A DNA stretch of 64,000 nucleotides from Lucinisca nassula. Lineage: Eukaryota > Mollusca > Bivalvia > Lucinida > Lucinidae. The stretch's first letter is position 1. The number at the start of each line of letters is the position of its first letter. Location: contig OY757011.1 in assembly GCA_963580285.1 (NCBI GenBank), forward strand, positions 102,516,316 to 102,580,315, read 5' to 3'. Positions 19,024 through 30,149 of the stretch are shown here, piece after piece. Position numbers and translations under genes: made by a program. The notes under the pieces are model-generated. The model was not told where the DNA came from. It made no database searches and saw only the letters and a program-made list of their open reading frames with translations.

Positions 19024-22000
19024 TTAAAATCTTTTTGAATTTTTTATGAATGACTCTAATTCAGAGAGGATGAATGTTCGGTCTGATTTGAATTCGTCGT
19101 CTGGTTTCATGTCCAATAGCAACTCTAGGTTCAAGTAGGGAATCCCTATTGCTTCAAATATTCTTTTCTGGAGAATCTCCCTCTGTTCCTCATATTGAGG
19201 GCATGCCAACAGATGATGCACAGTCTCCGGTTCTCCACACTCACATGAGTTGCTTTCTGCCAGGCCCCACTTGTGTAGCTGGTCCTTCAGTGTTACATAC
19301 CCTGTTCTCAACTGTGCCACACGGCGTTCCATGGAGACTGTTTCAAACTGGTGTGGAACCTGTGTCTTGTAACCTACAATGGGTCTGAACTGAAACAGTG
19401 TCCTTCCTCTTTCTGTGACTTCCCACCTCTCCTGCCATCTCATGCTACCTGACCTCCTTGCTGCTGATTTTATGTCCTCCAACGTGACTACTCCATTGTC
19501 CTCTTCAATCTCCTGAGCTTCCTTAGCTGCCTCTTTGGCTAGCTGATCTGCCAGCTCATTGCCCTTATTTTCTGAGTGTCCCGGTGTCCAAGACAGCTCA
19601 ACAGTCACTCCTTCCTTCTGAAGACTCTGTATGCCAGCCTTTCCTTCAAGAACTGCACCTTTATGTGTGGTGGCCTCCCATCCAAGAGTGAATAGCCCAA
19701 TAGCTGACTGGCTGTCGGAGAAAATGTGCAGATTGGAACTGACCCTTTCATTTACACTCCTTCTATGGTTAGTCACATACTCTACCACCATCTGAATAGC
19801 TAAAAGTTCGCCTAACAGGATAGACCCCCTCTTGCAAACAGCCCTTCTAAGCTGAACTGGGTCCTCCATACTGGGAAGGTAGACGCATGCACCAGATCCA
19901 CATGGGCCGGGATTACCAAGGCAGGAACCGTCTGTGAATGCGATGATTGTGTCCCCTCCACAGTCTCTGACTTTCTCCTCTATTAACTCTCTTGACAATG
20001 ACTCTTGTTCTTTTGTTCTGTTCTTAGAAGAACCAAGATTCCGCCAATATTCCGGCATCGTTTTACTGGGCTGCAGTGAATCCATGTAGTTAAATTCCTT
20101 TTCGAGGTTATGCAGCTTGATGTCTGTATTAGATATCATGTCCGCCAGCTGGACATTCATGAGACCGAAAGGGGATATCCTGCTTTCATTGACATCACTC
20201 TCTGTCCAGCTGACCCAAACACTCTTAATAAGCTGGCTGTAATCTTTCATCATGACCCTTGCTGCCTGTCTGATAGAAAGTTCCTCCCTTCTTATGTCTT
20301 ATGTCCAGGGGCTTAATACCTGCCTCTACCTCCATTGCCTCAATTCCTGCTGTTCCTGGTAATCCCAAGCACAAGGATAACCCCTTCCTCTGCACTTTAT
20401 TCAGTGGCTCACAGTTCCCCACTTGCCATACAGGAGCAGCATATTCCAGCTGAGGGGAAACCATGGCTTTATATAACTGCAGCATGCACTTCTGAGAAAT
20501 CCCCTCTGTCTCCTTCACCCTCCTCAGCATTTCAAGAGCTCTGTGTGCCTTCTTCTCCATATTGCCAATGTGCTTGTCAAATTTTAATTTTTTATCTAGT
20601 GTCACTCCCAAAATCTTTGGACAACTGTTGTACTTAATTTTCCTTCCATCTAAACTTATCTCTACTGCTCTTGCTTCATCTAGGATTTCACTGATCAGAG
20701 AAAACACACATATTTCTGTTTTTTCCATGCTGACTTTCATTCGCCACTTTTTCCCCCATTCCAACACCCGGATAAGGTAATTCTTTGCTGCCTCAAGGAT
20801 CATCATCAAATCTTCACCTCTCTCCCATACAGTTCCATCGTCTGCAAATTTCACACCTTTACCGCCCAATCCTTCATACATATCCACCATGTAGAGGTTG
20901 AAGAGCAGGGGTGAGAGAACTGCTCCTTGTGGAAGTCCGATGTTGGTACCAAACATCTGACCCTTTTGCCCTTGTAAGTTTATGAAGGCCTCTCTGTCTG
21001 TAAGAAAACTTTGAATCCACTTCCAAATACGCCCACAAATTCCCTTTCTACCCAATTTCACTGAAAGGCCCTGCCTCCAAACACTATCATAAACCTTTTC
21101 CAGGTCAATGAAGATAGCAGCAGTATGTTCCTTTTGATTGAAGCCATCATATATGTCCTGAGTCAGTCTTAACAAAGCATCACATGTTCCTCTAAATCGC
21201 CGAAAGCCATCCTGTTCTTTGTCAAGTAGGTCGAAATGTTCTACAAAGCCATACAGTCTGTGAGCAATAATTCTTTCCATACATTTGCACAGCATACTTG
21301 TCAAGCTGATTAGCCGATACGAACCTGGCTCGTGGTATGATTTCTTTCCTTGTTTCCGTAAGAACTTCACTTCAGCTTCTTTCCATCTATCTGGTACCTT
21401 ACCATCTCTCCAAGACTTCTGGAACAGACTGTGAATTGCTTTTGTCATTTCTTCCCCCGCCATCCTTATCAAATCTGAGTAAACTTGGTCTGGTCCTGGG
21501 GCTTTATTTTTCCTCAAAAGCTGTAGCACTGCTTCGGTCTCATCCAGGGATATGTCATAATTCAAGTACTCATCTGCATCCTGATTTTCTAGACCCTCCA
21601 TTCCTGATATCTCGTCTTCTATTTCCTCTTTGAACTGGTCATCGAACTTACAATTTTCTAAGTGCTGACCTCCAAAGAAGACATTTTTCAACATCTCTGA
21701 CTTCCCCTCTGCACTGAAAACAGGGTTGTCATTTTCGTCTATTAAAGGAAGCACACCCCCATTACTGTAACTTTCATATGTTGTCAGAAGTTTGAAATTT
21801 TCCCACACTTCTTTAGATGAAATTGCATATGTTATTCTTGTGCAAACACCCTCTGTCCAGTCCTCTTTGGCCTTTGAGCATACCTCTTCTAGCTCTTTTT
21901 CTTTCTGTTTCAAGCTCTCAAAATAACCAGGCGTTCTCCGTCTTCTGAATAACTTTTTGGCCTTGTTTACTTCTGTCTTAGTCTCTTTGACCCTATCATC

Positions 22001-22896
22001 CCACCATGGTGGTTTTCTTCGCCTGTTCTGTAGACCAACTTCTTTCTTTGGAACTGCTTCTGTCATGCATCTTGTAAAAACTTCCATGAAGGAGTCTGCC
22101 ATCTGATCTACTGAGCCAAACACACATCTTGAGTCATTCCATTCTTTAAATCTTTCCTCTGTACACTCTTTCCATAAATTCCAGTCTGTCTTTTGGAGTA
22201 TAAACTTCTCTACTGTCATTGATTCCTGCTTCTCTTTCTCATACACTTCCATCATTACACCAATGTGATCTGACCTAACTGTCTCCTGGGATAAAGCTTC
22301 ACACTTCACAATCTCTGGCACTACCTTGGGGCTCACTATGAAAAGAATAATCACGCTGTCACTATTTCTTCTTGTAGGTTGGCCATCGTTCATGCATAGC
22401 AATCCATTACTAATCATAAAATCTTCCAAAACTGTGCCACAGACATTGGACTTGCTATTATTCCAGTTCATACTCTTCGCATTCAAATCGCCAGTCACAA
22501 TCAAGTGTTTATATTCCTTGCATTTTTGAAGTTCCCTTATAAGTCCCATCATTTGGTCTTTCTTCTCAGGCGGTATATATGCAGCAACTAAGAGAAATGT
22601 TCTCTGAGAATCAACTGTCACCTTTGCGCAGATCATTTCCACAGATTCTTCCTCCAACTCTGGTTTCCTTTCCACAATCACTCCGTCTTCGCTGTCCTTA
22701 TACAAAATAGCCACCCCCCATAACCATCTTTTCTTGGTTTGTTCAATTTTGACCAGTTTCTAAACTTAACTGGTTCCTTATCTGATTCAAAAGTTTCTGA
22801 CAAGCATAATAAATCGATGTCACAATTATCCACAATATTCCCTATGTTATTTTTGGCAGTCTTCCAAGATTGACAGTTTATCTGTAGAATTTTCAT
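19024..22896 (-). pseudogene. LINE ORF2: endonuclease, reverse transcriptase, RNase H (two frameshifts)
   Basis: The ATG at 22896 follows the ORF1 stop by one base. Domains in order: APE-type endonuclease (MKILQINCQSW, LCLSETFES, VTGDLNAKSMNW, SDHIGVM); RT (YRLISLTSMLCKCMERI, AIFIDLEKVYDSVW, GLPQGAVLSPLLFNLYMVDM, catalytic VKFADDGTVW with FADD at 20837-20848); RNase H (IAFTDGSCLGNPGPCGSGA, GELLAIQ, IFSDSQSAIG, TPGHSENKGNELADQLA); and a C-terminal CECGEPETVHHLLAC zinc motif. Two breaks occur. A G run near 22717 is one base short, shifting the endonuclease frame. A 7-bp tandem duplication (CTTATGT at 20291-20297 and 20298-20304) shifts the frame between thumb and RNase H. The endonuclease SVIDL-type block reads SVIILFIVS. 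It is otherwise well preserved, suggesting a fairly young copy. Confidence 0.9.
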
Positions 22897-22897
22897 C

Positions 22898-24079
22898 TTA
22901 AAGCAAATTCTGTAAACGTAGATTCTGAAGAATCTGCTTGTATTTTGGACAACTATTTGATGAGCTTGGATGGGGACCTCCACAGTTTGCACAACTGCTT
23001 CTTTCTGCACAACCGTCTGCCAATTTATGGTCCTCTGAGTTACAGTTCTCACACTTCCTCTTGAATGTACAATCACCAGCAATGTGATTAAAACGATGAC
23101 AGTTAAAGCACCTGACCACTCTATGCCTCCTTTCTTCTTCACAAAAAGACTGCTTCCCATTTATTTTAAAAGGAAATGTACACTCTGTGGCTGTCAACAA
23201 GCTATCTCTATTCGCAAATACCACTTTCCGGATTGGCATTGGTTTTCCACTATGTCTGTGATAAAGTCTATTTACATATACAATGTCACAATTCTGAGAT
23301 TCAAGGAACAATTTTATTTCACTTTCTTTTACTCTGGTATCTACATTCCTTACAAACCCAACAGTTGTTGACTTCGGCCCCTTCGGTCTATGGGGAACTT
23401 CTCCTTCACTAAACACTTTCTTTGGCCACTCTTTTATAACCTGATCTACTTGTTCACTGGATTCAAGGTGAATTGCAATACCACCTCCAGGTAAACTATA
23501 CGCATACTCTGTTTTCTCGAAATGTTTGTGTTCTATAAGTTTTTCTTTTATTTCCCTTGAATGTTTTAATTTTTTACTGACTTTGACATTATCTACAATC
23601 ACAATATTGTTTTGTTCATTACTTGCCTCTTTTGCACTTTGATCTATGAGAAAAGTCACTTTCTTTTCTTTCCTAGCCTTAGTGTCTGACAGTGATTCCT
23701 TAGGATTGTTAGTTTGAAGATTACTGATTTCCTCAATATGTCCAAATGTGATCCAGGGTGATCCTTTCAGAATACAAAGGGCACAAGTGTAGTCTATTTC
23801 ACAATCAATCAACTTATTAATATTTTCTACAGATATACATGCACACTCTGCATGCCACCAGCCATCACACTGATCGCATTGGATCCATTCGGTTTCTGGG
23901 TAACGTCTTATTGGGGGATACTTCTGGCTGCACGCAATACACTTATTTGCATTATCCTTACTTTCACTGGGGGCTGAAACTGGTTTTTCTTCCTGGGTAT
24001 TATTTGATAAGATTGTAACTGGCTTTGTTTTATTCTTTTTAACTTTTAACCTGACACTTCTTCTGACTTCTCTAGGCAT
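22898..24079 (-). CDS. LINE ORF1 protein with PHD finger and three CCHC knuckles
   Basis: An intact 393-codon frame. After a basic N-terminus (MPREVRRSVRLKVKKNK), residues 47-102 form a C4HC3 PHD-type finger (CIAC … CDQCDGWWHAEC … CALC). A middle region (about 190-310) may be an RNA-binding fold. Residues 324-377 hold three zinc-knuckle-like modules (CFNCHRFNHIAGDC, CENCNSEDHKLADGC, CANCGGPHPSSSNSC). ORF1 proteins of this kind bind element RNA and form the ribonucleoprotein for retrotransposition. The frame ends TAA, one G, then the ORF2 ATG (TAAGATG), favouring termination-reinitiation for ORF2. No break is seen, unlike ORF2. Confidence 0.87.
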   Translation of the reverse strand: MPREVRRSVRLKVKKNKTKPVTILSNNTQEEKPVSAPSESKDNANKCIACSQKYPPIRRYPETEWIQCDQCDGWWHAECACISVENINKLIDCEIDYTCALCILKGSPWITFGHIEEISNLQTNNPKESLSDTKARKEKKVTFLIDQSAKEASNEQNNIVIVDNVKVSKKLKHSREIKEKLIEHKHFEKTEYAYSLPGGGIAIHLESSEQVDQVIKEWPKKVFSEGEVPHRPKGPKSTTVGFVRNVDTRVKESEIKLFLESQNCDIVYVNRLYHRHSGKPMPIRKVVFANRDSLLTATECTFPFKINGKQSFCEEERRHRVVRCFNCHRFNHIAGDCTFKRKCENCNSEDHKLADGCAERSSCANCGGPHPSSSNSCPKYKQILQNLRLQNLL

Positions 24080-24841
24080 GATAGAATAATACCATTATAC
24101 TGTTTTAATAACCATGTTCTTACATAATAATAAACCCTTATTCAAGACTACATTTCACTGTCAGGGCAATAAATTCTGAGCTGAGAACTGTTTCGGTTCC
24201 TGCACTGAGACATACAAAGAGAACGAACGAACCAGACCGGTTGCAAAAAAAAAAAACAAAGTTCTTGTCACTTGTTTATAACTCTTTACACATCCTGCTA
24301 TATTCCGGGTCCAATAATAAGAAAGATCCTACCTCAATGACCCTCAGAATCCCCAATACTTCTTAACACTTCCTACTTTACAAATCTCGCGGCCATTGCA
24401 GACATCTCCTTGACCTTCCTTGAAATGTAAACAACTACGTCACATCTGTCAAACAACTGTCAAAACTTCTTCTCCAGATTTCTCCAAAACGCCACCATAG
24501 AATCTCTTGAAACTGCACCCAGACTTAGTTTATACCAAAATCATCAATTTAAAACCGAAATGGCAATTTAGTTTCCTTTAAAACTTAAGAAATTAATTTT
24601 TGAAATTATTTTTTCTCAGAATTCCGAAAGTAAACAACCGAACCGTCGCACGCGCATTTCGCCTATTTTGACAGTTGCTAGGGAATCAAAATGCCTGCGC
24701 GCGCGGCATTATGGGTATTTGTGTACTTGGTCATGACGTCAGTGAAAACAAAGGATACCTCGAAAAAACTACCAAAATGCATTCAATGATTGGATCAGAA
24801 GACTGAAAGTTTGTATATCTGTTAAAGGGGAATATTTTGAG

Positions 24842-25234
24842 GGGACAAAATAAATTTTTCATCGAAATCTATCAAGGAATCATTTTTATGTGCTAAATTG
24901 CATTCATATTTGAACAGTCCTCGTTCATTCATTATCCTTAGATAATGAGCTCTCATGAAAAGTATAACATTTGTATGTTATTTGTTACACGAAAAAAAGA
25001 AAAACAAATGATTCCAAGTGTGATAAAGTTACATTTGTGGTACAAAATCAGTTTGTTTGTTTTTTGTTTTCTACAAATGTTACGCCTTTTTTGATCGGCA
25101 TCTAACTTTCTTCAGAAAGTTTGTCACGATCAAGCAGTCCATTGAGCCAAATCATTTTGCCATGTCCCTTCTCAATTCAGAGAAATTGCGCTCGGACCAA
25201 CTTGCCCCACGGACCAACTAGCCCCGGTCTCCCC
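24842..25234. other. Right subterminal region of the 15.3-kb unit
   Basis: Non-coding sequence, A+T-rich at first. It ends in inverted copies of the element's subterminal words: CGGACCAACTTGCCCC, then GGACCAACTAGCCCCGG at the border. No gene is seen. Confidence 0.6.
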
Positions 25235-25305
25235 TACTAGTGTGCGGACGGTTTCAGCTCTGCGTGGAAGAATCATGCAGCCCATATATTTCTTCAAGCC
25301 CCGAT
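25235..25305 (-). mobile_element. SINE-A copy, head part (continues 9699-9911)
   Basis: TACTAGTGTGCGGACGG … GCGTGGAAGAATCATGCAGC … CTTCAAGCCCCGATG is the head third missing from 9699-9911. The two parts join seamlessly when the 15.3-kb unit is removed with one TA. Confidence 0.85.
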
Positions 25306-25600
25306 GTGTTGGACGCCCTTGTTTTGTGCCATTGTACAAATAGGGTGTAATGCTCTATTCGCCTTGGGGTGAGTCCTAATATAATTGACAAGTACAAATA
25401 AACGTGCCATATGTCTGTGTTTGCCGGGGGAAGAACAAGAAAAAGAAAAGTTTTTATTAGTTTATCTTTTGGCGACATACAAAAAGATAACTCACATGGA
25501 CGTATATAATTTCTTGAAATCCATTTCCACTTAATCTCGGTTAAAACAGCAAAAGGGGGTCTTTCACGGTATAGGAAATTTGCATTGGTTTCTGCCCACG
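25306..25600. repeat. Rep-A-related segment
   Basis: 25430-25560 (AAGAAAAAGAAAAGTTTTTA, ACTCACATGGACGTATATAA, CCATTTCCACTTAATCTCGG) matches 36155-36275. It is thus the continuation of Rep-A copy 1 beyond the nested insertions. No gene is seen. Confidence 0.6.
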
Positions 25601-26877
25601 CTTGGATTTTGATGAAATTATGCACAATAATTGCCTTGGGTATAACCATCATAATTACGATGCATTCACCTTTAAATTTTATTTCCGTAGTAAATTTATT
25701 ACATATTTTATGAAGTCTCTATCGCAACAGAGAGTACTCTCATATAAACTTATCTACAGTATTCAGAGTTTCATATATCTAATCCTGCTACGTTTTATGA
25801 AATAAAGCAATAATTGGTGAGTTAGTTGATACTATGAATGACCTCATATGTCTAGTAATAGTGGCTGGGCATTCAGTTTTCTTTGATGGTGTCCCCATAT
25901 TTCAGATCCCAGTTTTGTATTCATTAAAATTTTATATGCATTTTTACCATGTTCCAATTTTTGTCAAGACACCATTTTAGCATAAAAACTACCCACATAT
26001 CTTAGGAACATGTTGATGAATTTTGATGGAAATTGAGGACCGGTAACATTGTGTTTTAACAGACTGAATACTGATACTGTAGGCCTGATTCAGCAAAATG
26101 TGAAATTATATGATTATCATGTTTTGGTCATGCTGTTTAATAATACTTTACTACTGATTTCAATTTGTATGGCTATAGTATAGTATGGTTTGTGTAAGTA
26201 GTTTGTAGCATGATTATAAGTATTATTTCAAAACATCCATTTCAGTAAATTTGCCCCCTATGGAACAAACTATTTTGTCTACAGAACTATACCGCTAAGG
26301 TTTTGATGACAAACGTCATCAAACGCACCCATGTAATCATGTGCATAGTTTTCTTTTTGTCTTTCTTGTCTAATTTGGTAATGGTGCTAAGGTGATGTTT
26401 AGATTTAACATTCAAATCAACAACATACCAGTCACTTTAGATGTTGCTTCTGATTTTGTGAGATTTGTTATCCGACTCGAGATAAATGACTCTCAAATCA
26501 AACTGTTGTTTGTTTATTTAACCCTAACTGACCATTTAAAAAGAAAGGTTTACTCTAGGGAAAATCAATAACACTTGAGATTACTTTTCCTGGACATTAA
26601 GTTTTCAGAATTTGTATCTGCATAGGCACTAGCCAATCTATCTTTTTTGTATAGCCCCTATGAACGAAATAAAACGGCTTCCAGAAGCTGTATTCCAAAG
26701 CCATTTGAATTTGCTTTTAGAATTCACATGGTCGTACATTTGCCAGTGTTCCAAAACTTATGTGATCATGATTGTGTTGTCTATAAATTTGTATGGGTCT
26801 TTCACTTCATTTACCTATCTCAGCAGTTCTTGCAGTAATTACAAAGCACATTATGTAAGATATCAAGAGACATTTAA
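25601..26877. other. Unannotated sequence
   Basis: AT-rich single-copy-looking DNA. I see no supported gene, repeat unit or RNA. Confidence 0.5.
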
Positions 26878-26890
26878 ACTGTTGATATTT

Positions 26891-26927
<37 letters not shown>

Positions 26928-27130
26928 GTTTTGGTTTTACGGCCCTTTCAAGATTATTTCACTCATATCGAGCCGATCGTTAATCAGAGGTGGGCGAAAA
27001 CCGGAGAAAAACCACCTGACCTTCCGTTGGCGTCTCACATGTGACCCGAGCGATGCTCGAACCACAGCGGTGAGAGACCTAATGATCAAGAGTCAGCGCT
27101 CTTAACCCCTAGGCCACGGAACTGTTGATA
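26877..27130 (-). mobile_element. SINE-E, tRNA-derived, with poly(A) tail and 11-bp duplication
   Basis: On the minus strand the head at 27119 reads GTTCCGTGGCCTAGGGGTTA (A-box region), with the B-box-like GGTTCGAGCAT near 27060. The 3' end is a long A tail, the plus-strand T run at 26891-26925. AACTGTTGATA flanks the element at 26877-26887 and 27120-27130. Body words such as GGTTTTTCTCCGGTTTTCGCC occur at about 26995-27015. A complete, classical SINE insertion. Confidence 0.87.
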
Positions 27131-28689
27131 ATAATTATTCAATCTGTGAGTAATTATCGCATTACTCATAGAATTTTAAATTATTTCCAGTAAATACATT
27201 GTGATCCTTTTTTCTGTCCAAACACTGCAATACTCTTTCTAAGCTGAGAGATACATTGCACAGAAATGTACTGGTAATTATAAATGAACAAAAAGCAAGC
27301 AAGAATAGTGCTTAAAAAAACAGTGCTCTTGCATTCAGCAGAAACATTCAAGAAGTGGTTGAAAGTTTTACAACCAGAAAAAAAAAATACTAAAAGCTCG
27401 CTTCCGATAAATTAACCACTATATTGACAAAGTAATTAGAAAAAAATAAGACACTAAAGAAACGTCAATAATTACAATACCAATGCAGAATTGAGACATA
27501 TTTATGCATGTGTACTATAAGAAAGGAAACTGTTTCTCTCCTTGTCTAAAAGCAAGATTTCTCTAGGTCATAGGACAGCTTTGTTTACACCAAATATTCT
27601 GCGCCTCATCCATCAAAGATATCTTTTGCAACAGAAACTCAATATCAGTGACATTTTGATTTTTGGAAATACTAACCAATAGTTACTGTAACTTTTTTGT
27701 TAGGATAATGATCCAGCGTTCATAAAGACAGAGTATATCTAAGGCTTAATCTGGCCATGGATTTTTCAACAGAACTATTTTTACTAGTAACAACAAACCA
27801 CTGTCCATTGCGTCCTTGCATACCAGCTTGGTATGAAAATGAAAATAATGGATCTCCTTGCCTTACACCTATTTGAGTAGCATGACTTATGCAAAGTCAA
27901 TAATTTTGCTGCTAATAAAAAGCAATATATGTTGTTATGCCTAATTTGTTGATTAGAATACCTTTTGATTTTGTGTTTTACTATCTACTATTTTGGATAG
28001 ATCATAGTGTATAAATGAAAGGAAAATATCAGAAGTTCATGATATTTTAATAGTTTCTAAAGTAGATCAGCTCAATATGTATTCATTTTGATTTGTATAA
28101 TCTCATTTTTATTACGTAAGTGTTACGAATTGCCTGTTTGTAAGGTTCATGGATGATTTCAATAAAATAGGAAATTTTCAGAAACGACTTACATCCATTA
28201 AAGGTGTAAAACTCCAGTGTTACCGGTTTCGGATTTTCATGAAATTTGGCATAGCTAAAGAAGATACATATGGCAAGTTTTCCTAGCAAAATGGAATCTT
28301 GACAACGACTAGAACATATATATCTTAGGGATTGAATTTTGATAATTTTTTAAAATTTTAATTAAAAAATGAGATTTTTGATAATTATTTTATCAGTAAA
28401 TGTAAACTTTACTTAATTCAAAAGGTTTTTTAGTATCAAAGGAATGCCTATGGAGTTCTGCATTCAATCCAGTTCACAGATCTTGAAACTAAATAAAACA
28501 TAAGATTTAAGACACACTTATTTAGAGACAGACACCAGCTCATGGAGGGAGTCAGTTAGAGTGGCCTCCTGAGTCCTACTTTGATTTATATAATTTATTA
28601 AATACATTTTTATAGGTTGTATATGCTGAGTTATTAATATACAAAGTTTAAAGAAAAAACATGCATGGGCACAAATGAAAGACCCCCTT
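27131..28689. other. AT-rich spacer with a weak RT-like trace
   Basis: No gene is supported. On the minus strand 27846-27878 reads GVRQGDPLFSF, resembling the GVRQGDPL motif of LINE reverse transcriptases. It is followed by an open but unrecognisable stretch to about 27735. This may be a retrotransposon scrap or chance. Confidence 0.3.
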
Positions 28690-29244
28690 TATCAGAGATT
28701 ACAATTCGTGACTCTCGCAAAGAACCAAAATGGTTGACTGACGACGTCGTCGTTGGCAACGAGAATCACTTCCGCTTTTGGCGTCCTGGCGGCGAAAACG
28801 TCACAGACCAAATCAGCTTTGCCAACATTTTGCCGACTTGGATGCTTGGGCTGAATAGCAGCTCCACGTCACAGGTATGGACAGCAACATTGTCGGTCAA
28901 ATTTTATGCTCAACTCGCTTCGGCATAAAATGTTTACTGCTTGCAAAGATAAATATTCTAGAAAAAGGCATCGTTCGAAGACTAGAAGAAAATTATTTGC
29001 ACTGATCATAAATTTTAAAGTGCCAGTAATGTTTATTAATTGCTTTAATGTATGAGCGGAACAAAATTAATATGCAGTTGCGTTCAGCATGAAAAAAAGT
29101 TTGTAACCTCGGGACTTGGATACGTACACCATGATCGTCAAAATTAACCTTGGGTCACTCACTCTGGGTCTGTAGTGAGCCATTTTTCTTACTCTTGTAC
29201 GCAAACGGCTTTCCTTGCTGACAGCGCTGTTCACGTTTTATGAG
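28690..29244. repeat. Rep-A-related copy 3
   Basis: 28690-28870 (TGGTTGACTGACGACGTCGT, CACTTCCGCTTTTGGCGTCC, GGCGAAAACGTCACAGACC) matches 490-600, 33241-33365 and 36300-36440. 28870-29235 (GCATAAAATGTTTACTGCT, AAAGTGCCAGTAATGTTT, GGTCACTCACTCTGGGTCTG) matches 45120-45500. The 12-bp palindrome GACGACGTCGTC is at 28740-28751. Confidence 0.75.
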
Positions 29245-29450
29245 CTTCCAATTTTGTGGGATTTTTACCCGACATTGAGATGAAATGACATCTCAAGTCC
29301 TGTCGCCCAATGAAACCATTAGGGTTTATAAGCATGGACGGGCCGACTCGCACTGCTTTGCCTGGGCAGGCTTAGTTAGATTCTCTAAGCGGTTTACCAG
29401 TACTCGTGTGGGGTCGGTTTCAGCTCTGCGTGGAAGAATCGTGCGGGGCA
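29245..29450 (-). mobile_element. SINE-A copy lacking its 3' end
   Basis: Reverse-orientation SINE-A from GCTTCCAATTTTGTGGGA to GCGTGGAAGAATCGTGCGG. It lacks both the terminal (AATC)n side and the extreme head, and a 4-bp TTAG duplication is seen in AGGCTTAGTTAGATTC. It lies within a retrotransposon remnant. Confidence 0.75.
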
Positions 29451-29454
29451 GTGC

Positions 29455-29580
29455 CTTGCTCTGACTTGCCTACTATGTAGAGAGCTGCAGCCGCTTTAAG
29501 TGACTTTCTTTCATAAGAATATGTGAGGTCTAAAAGTAAGTTTACTGTCTAATGTGACCCCTAACGATCTCGGTGCAGAG
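29455..29580 (-). pseudogene. LINE RT thumb remnant
   Basis: The minus strand from about 29573 reads SLGVTLDSKLTFRPHIFL then a stop, with further stops after it. The LGVTLDxKLxFxxHI string is the conserved block after the catalytic RT core in LINEs (compare ILGVTLDKKLKFDKHI in the I-like LINE of this window). The fragment is short, abuts a SINE-A, and is clearly dead. Confidence 0.55.
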
Positions 29581-29739
29581 GATTTTTATACCCGCTTTTT
29601 CGAAGAAAAATTGGGTTTATAGTTTTCGTGTCAGAGTCGAGTGTCTGTCAGTGCGTGGGTAAGTATATATGTGTGTGTGAATTCGGGTTTATTAAACGTT
29701 GCTTTCAACAATTTTTCAGTCATATCACGACGGTGTCTG

Positions 29740-30005
29740 GTTGCGACAGGGAGCTCAATGCTCACTTTGATAGTGCTGTCTCACTGTAGTATCATGTCCC
29801 AGACACATTACATGATACTACACCCAGTCACATTATCCTGACACCGGGTCGACCATTCCTAGCTCTACCCCGTAAATCTGAGTGCCAAGCGAGGAGCAGC
29901 TAGTACCATTCTTAACGTCTTTGGTATGTCACGGTCCGGGATCGAACCCGTGACCTCCCGTTCCCCGGAGCGGACACTCTACCAACTGAGCTCTCGGGGC
30001 CGGTC
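29740..30005 (-). mobile_element. SINE-D, tRNA-derived
   Basis: On the minus strand the head reads CCCCGAGAGCTCAGTTGGTA (A box) and, about 45 bases on, CGGGTTCGATCCCGG (B box). The body contains GGTCGACCCGGTGTCAGG and TGTAGTATCATG words. The left limit is uncertain. The head abuts the (GTAT)n tract. Confidence 0.8.
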
Positions 30006-30008
30006 AGG

Positions 30009-30110
30009 GTATGTATGTATGTATGTATGTATGTATGTATGTATGTATGTATGTATGTATGTATGTATGTATGTATGTATGTATGTATGTATGTATGTAT
30101 GTATGTATGT
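30009..30110. repeat. (GTAT)n microsatellite
   Basis: About 25 uninterrupted tetranucleotide units. Confidence 0.98.
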
Positions 30111-30149
30111 GTCCGTCCGTCACGTTTCTATGGAATGGATCTCCTCTGA

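Larger units (their letters stand above)
18866..24841 (-). mobile_element. Near full-length LINE with RNase H (I-clade-like)
   Basis: This two-ORF non-LTR retrotransposon lies on the minus strand. Its 3' end is at about 18875 and carries three AGTCTTT heptamers as a terminal short repeat. The 3' untranslated region is only about 150 bp. The 9-bp word TATTTTGAG occurs at 18866-18874 and 24833-24841 and is a candidate target duplication, which would give a 5.96-kb element with a 5' UTR of about 750 bp; the 5' limit is uncertain. The ORF1 zinc knuckles, AP-type endonuclease, RT and RNase H order fits the I/Nimb group known from molluscs. A 5'-truncated relative lies at 32743-33240. Confidence 0.75.
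9912..25234. mobile_element. 15.3-kb inverted-end unit inserted in SINE-A with TA duplication
   Basis: The left end starts GGGCAGACCGGGGCTAGTTG. The right end, read inward on the minus strand, starts GGGGAGACCGGGGCTAGTTG, so about 25 terminal bases are inverted copies. TA at 9910-9911 and TA at 25235-25236 flank it, and joining the outer sequences restores a continuous SINE-A. Subterminal copies of GGACCAACTT/CCCC words (10090-10150, 10384-10407, 10550-10594, 25195-25220) are typical of transposase-binding repeats. TA duplication fits Tc1/mariner-like or ISL2EU-like superfamilies. No matching transposase was recognised, and much of the interior is later nested insertions. Confidence 0.8.

Noticed and set aside
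18866..24841. Treating TATTTTGAG as a proven target duplication of the I-like LINE
   Set aside because: A 9-bp AT-rich word can recur by chance and the 5' UTR boundary is unknown, so it is kept only as a candidate in the element entry.
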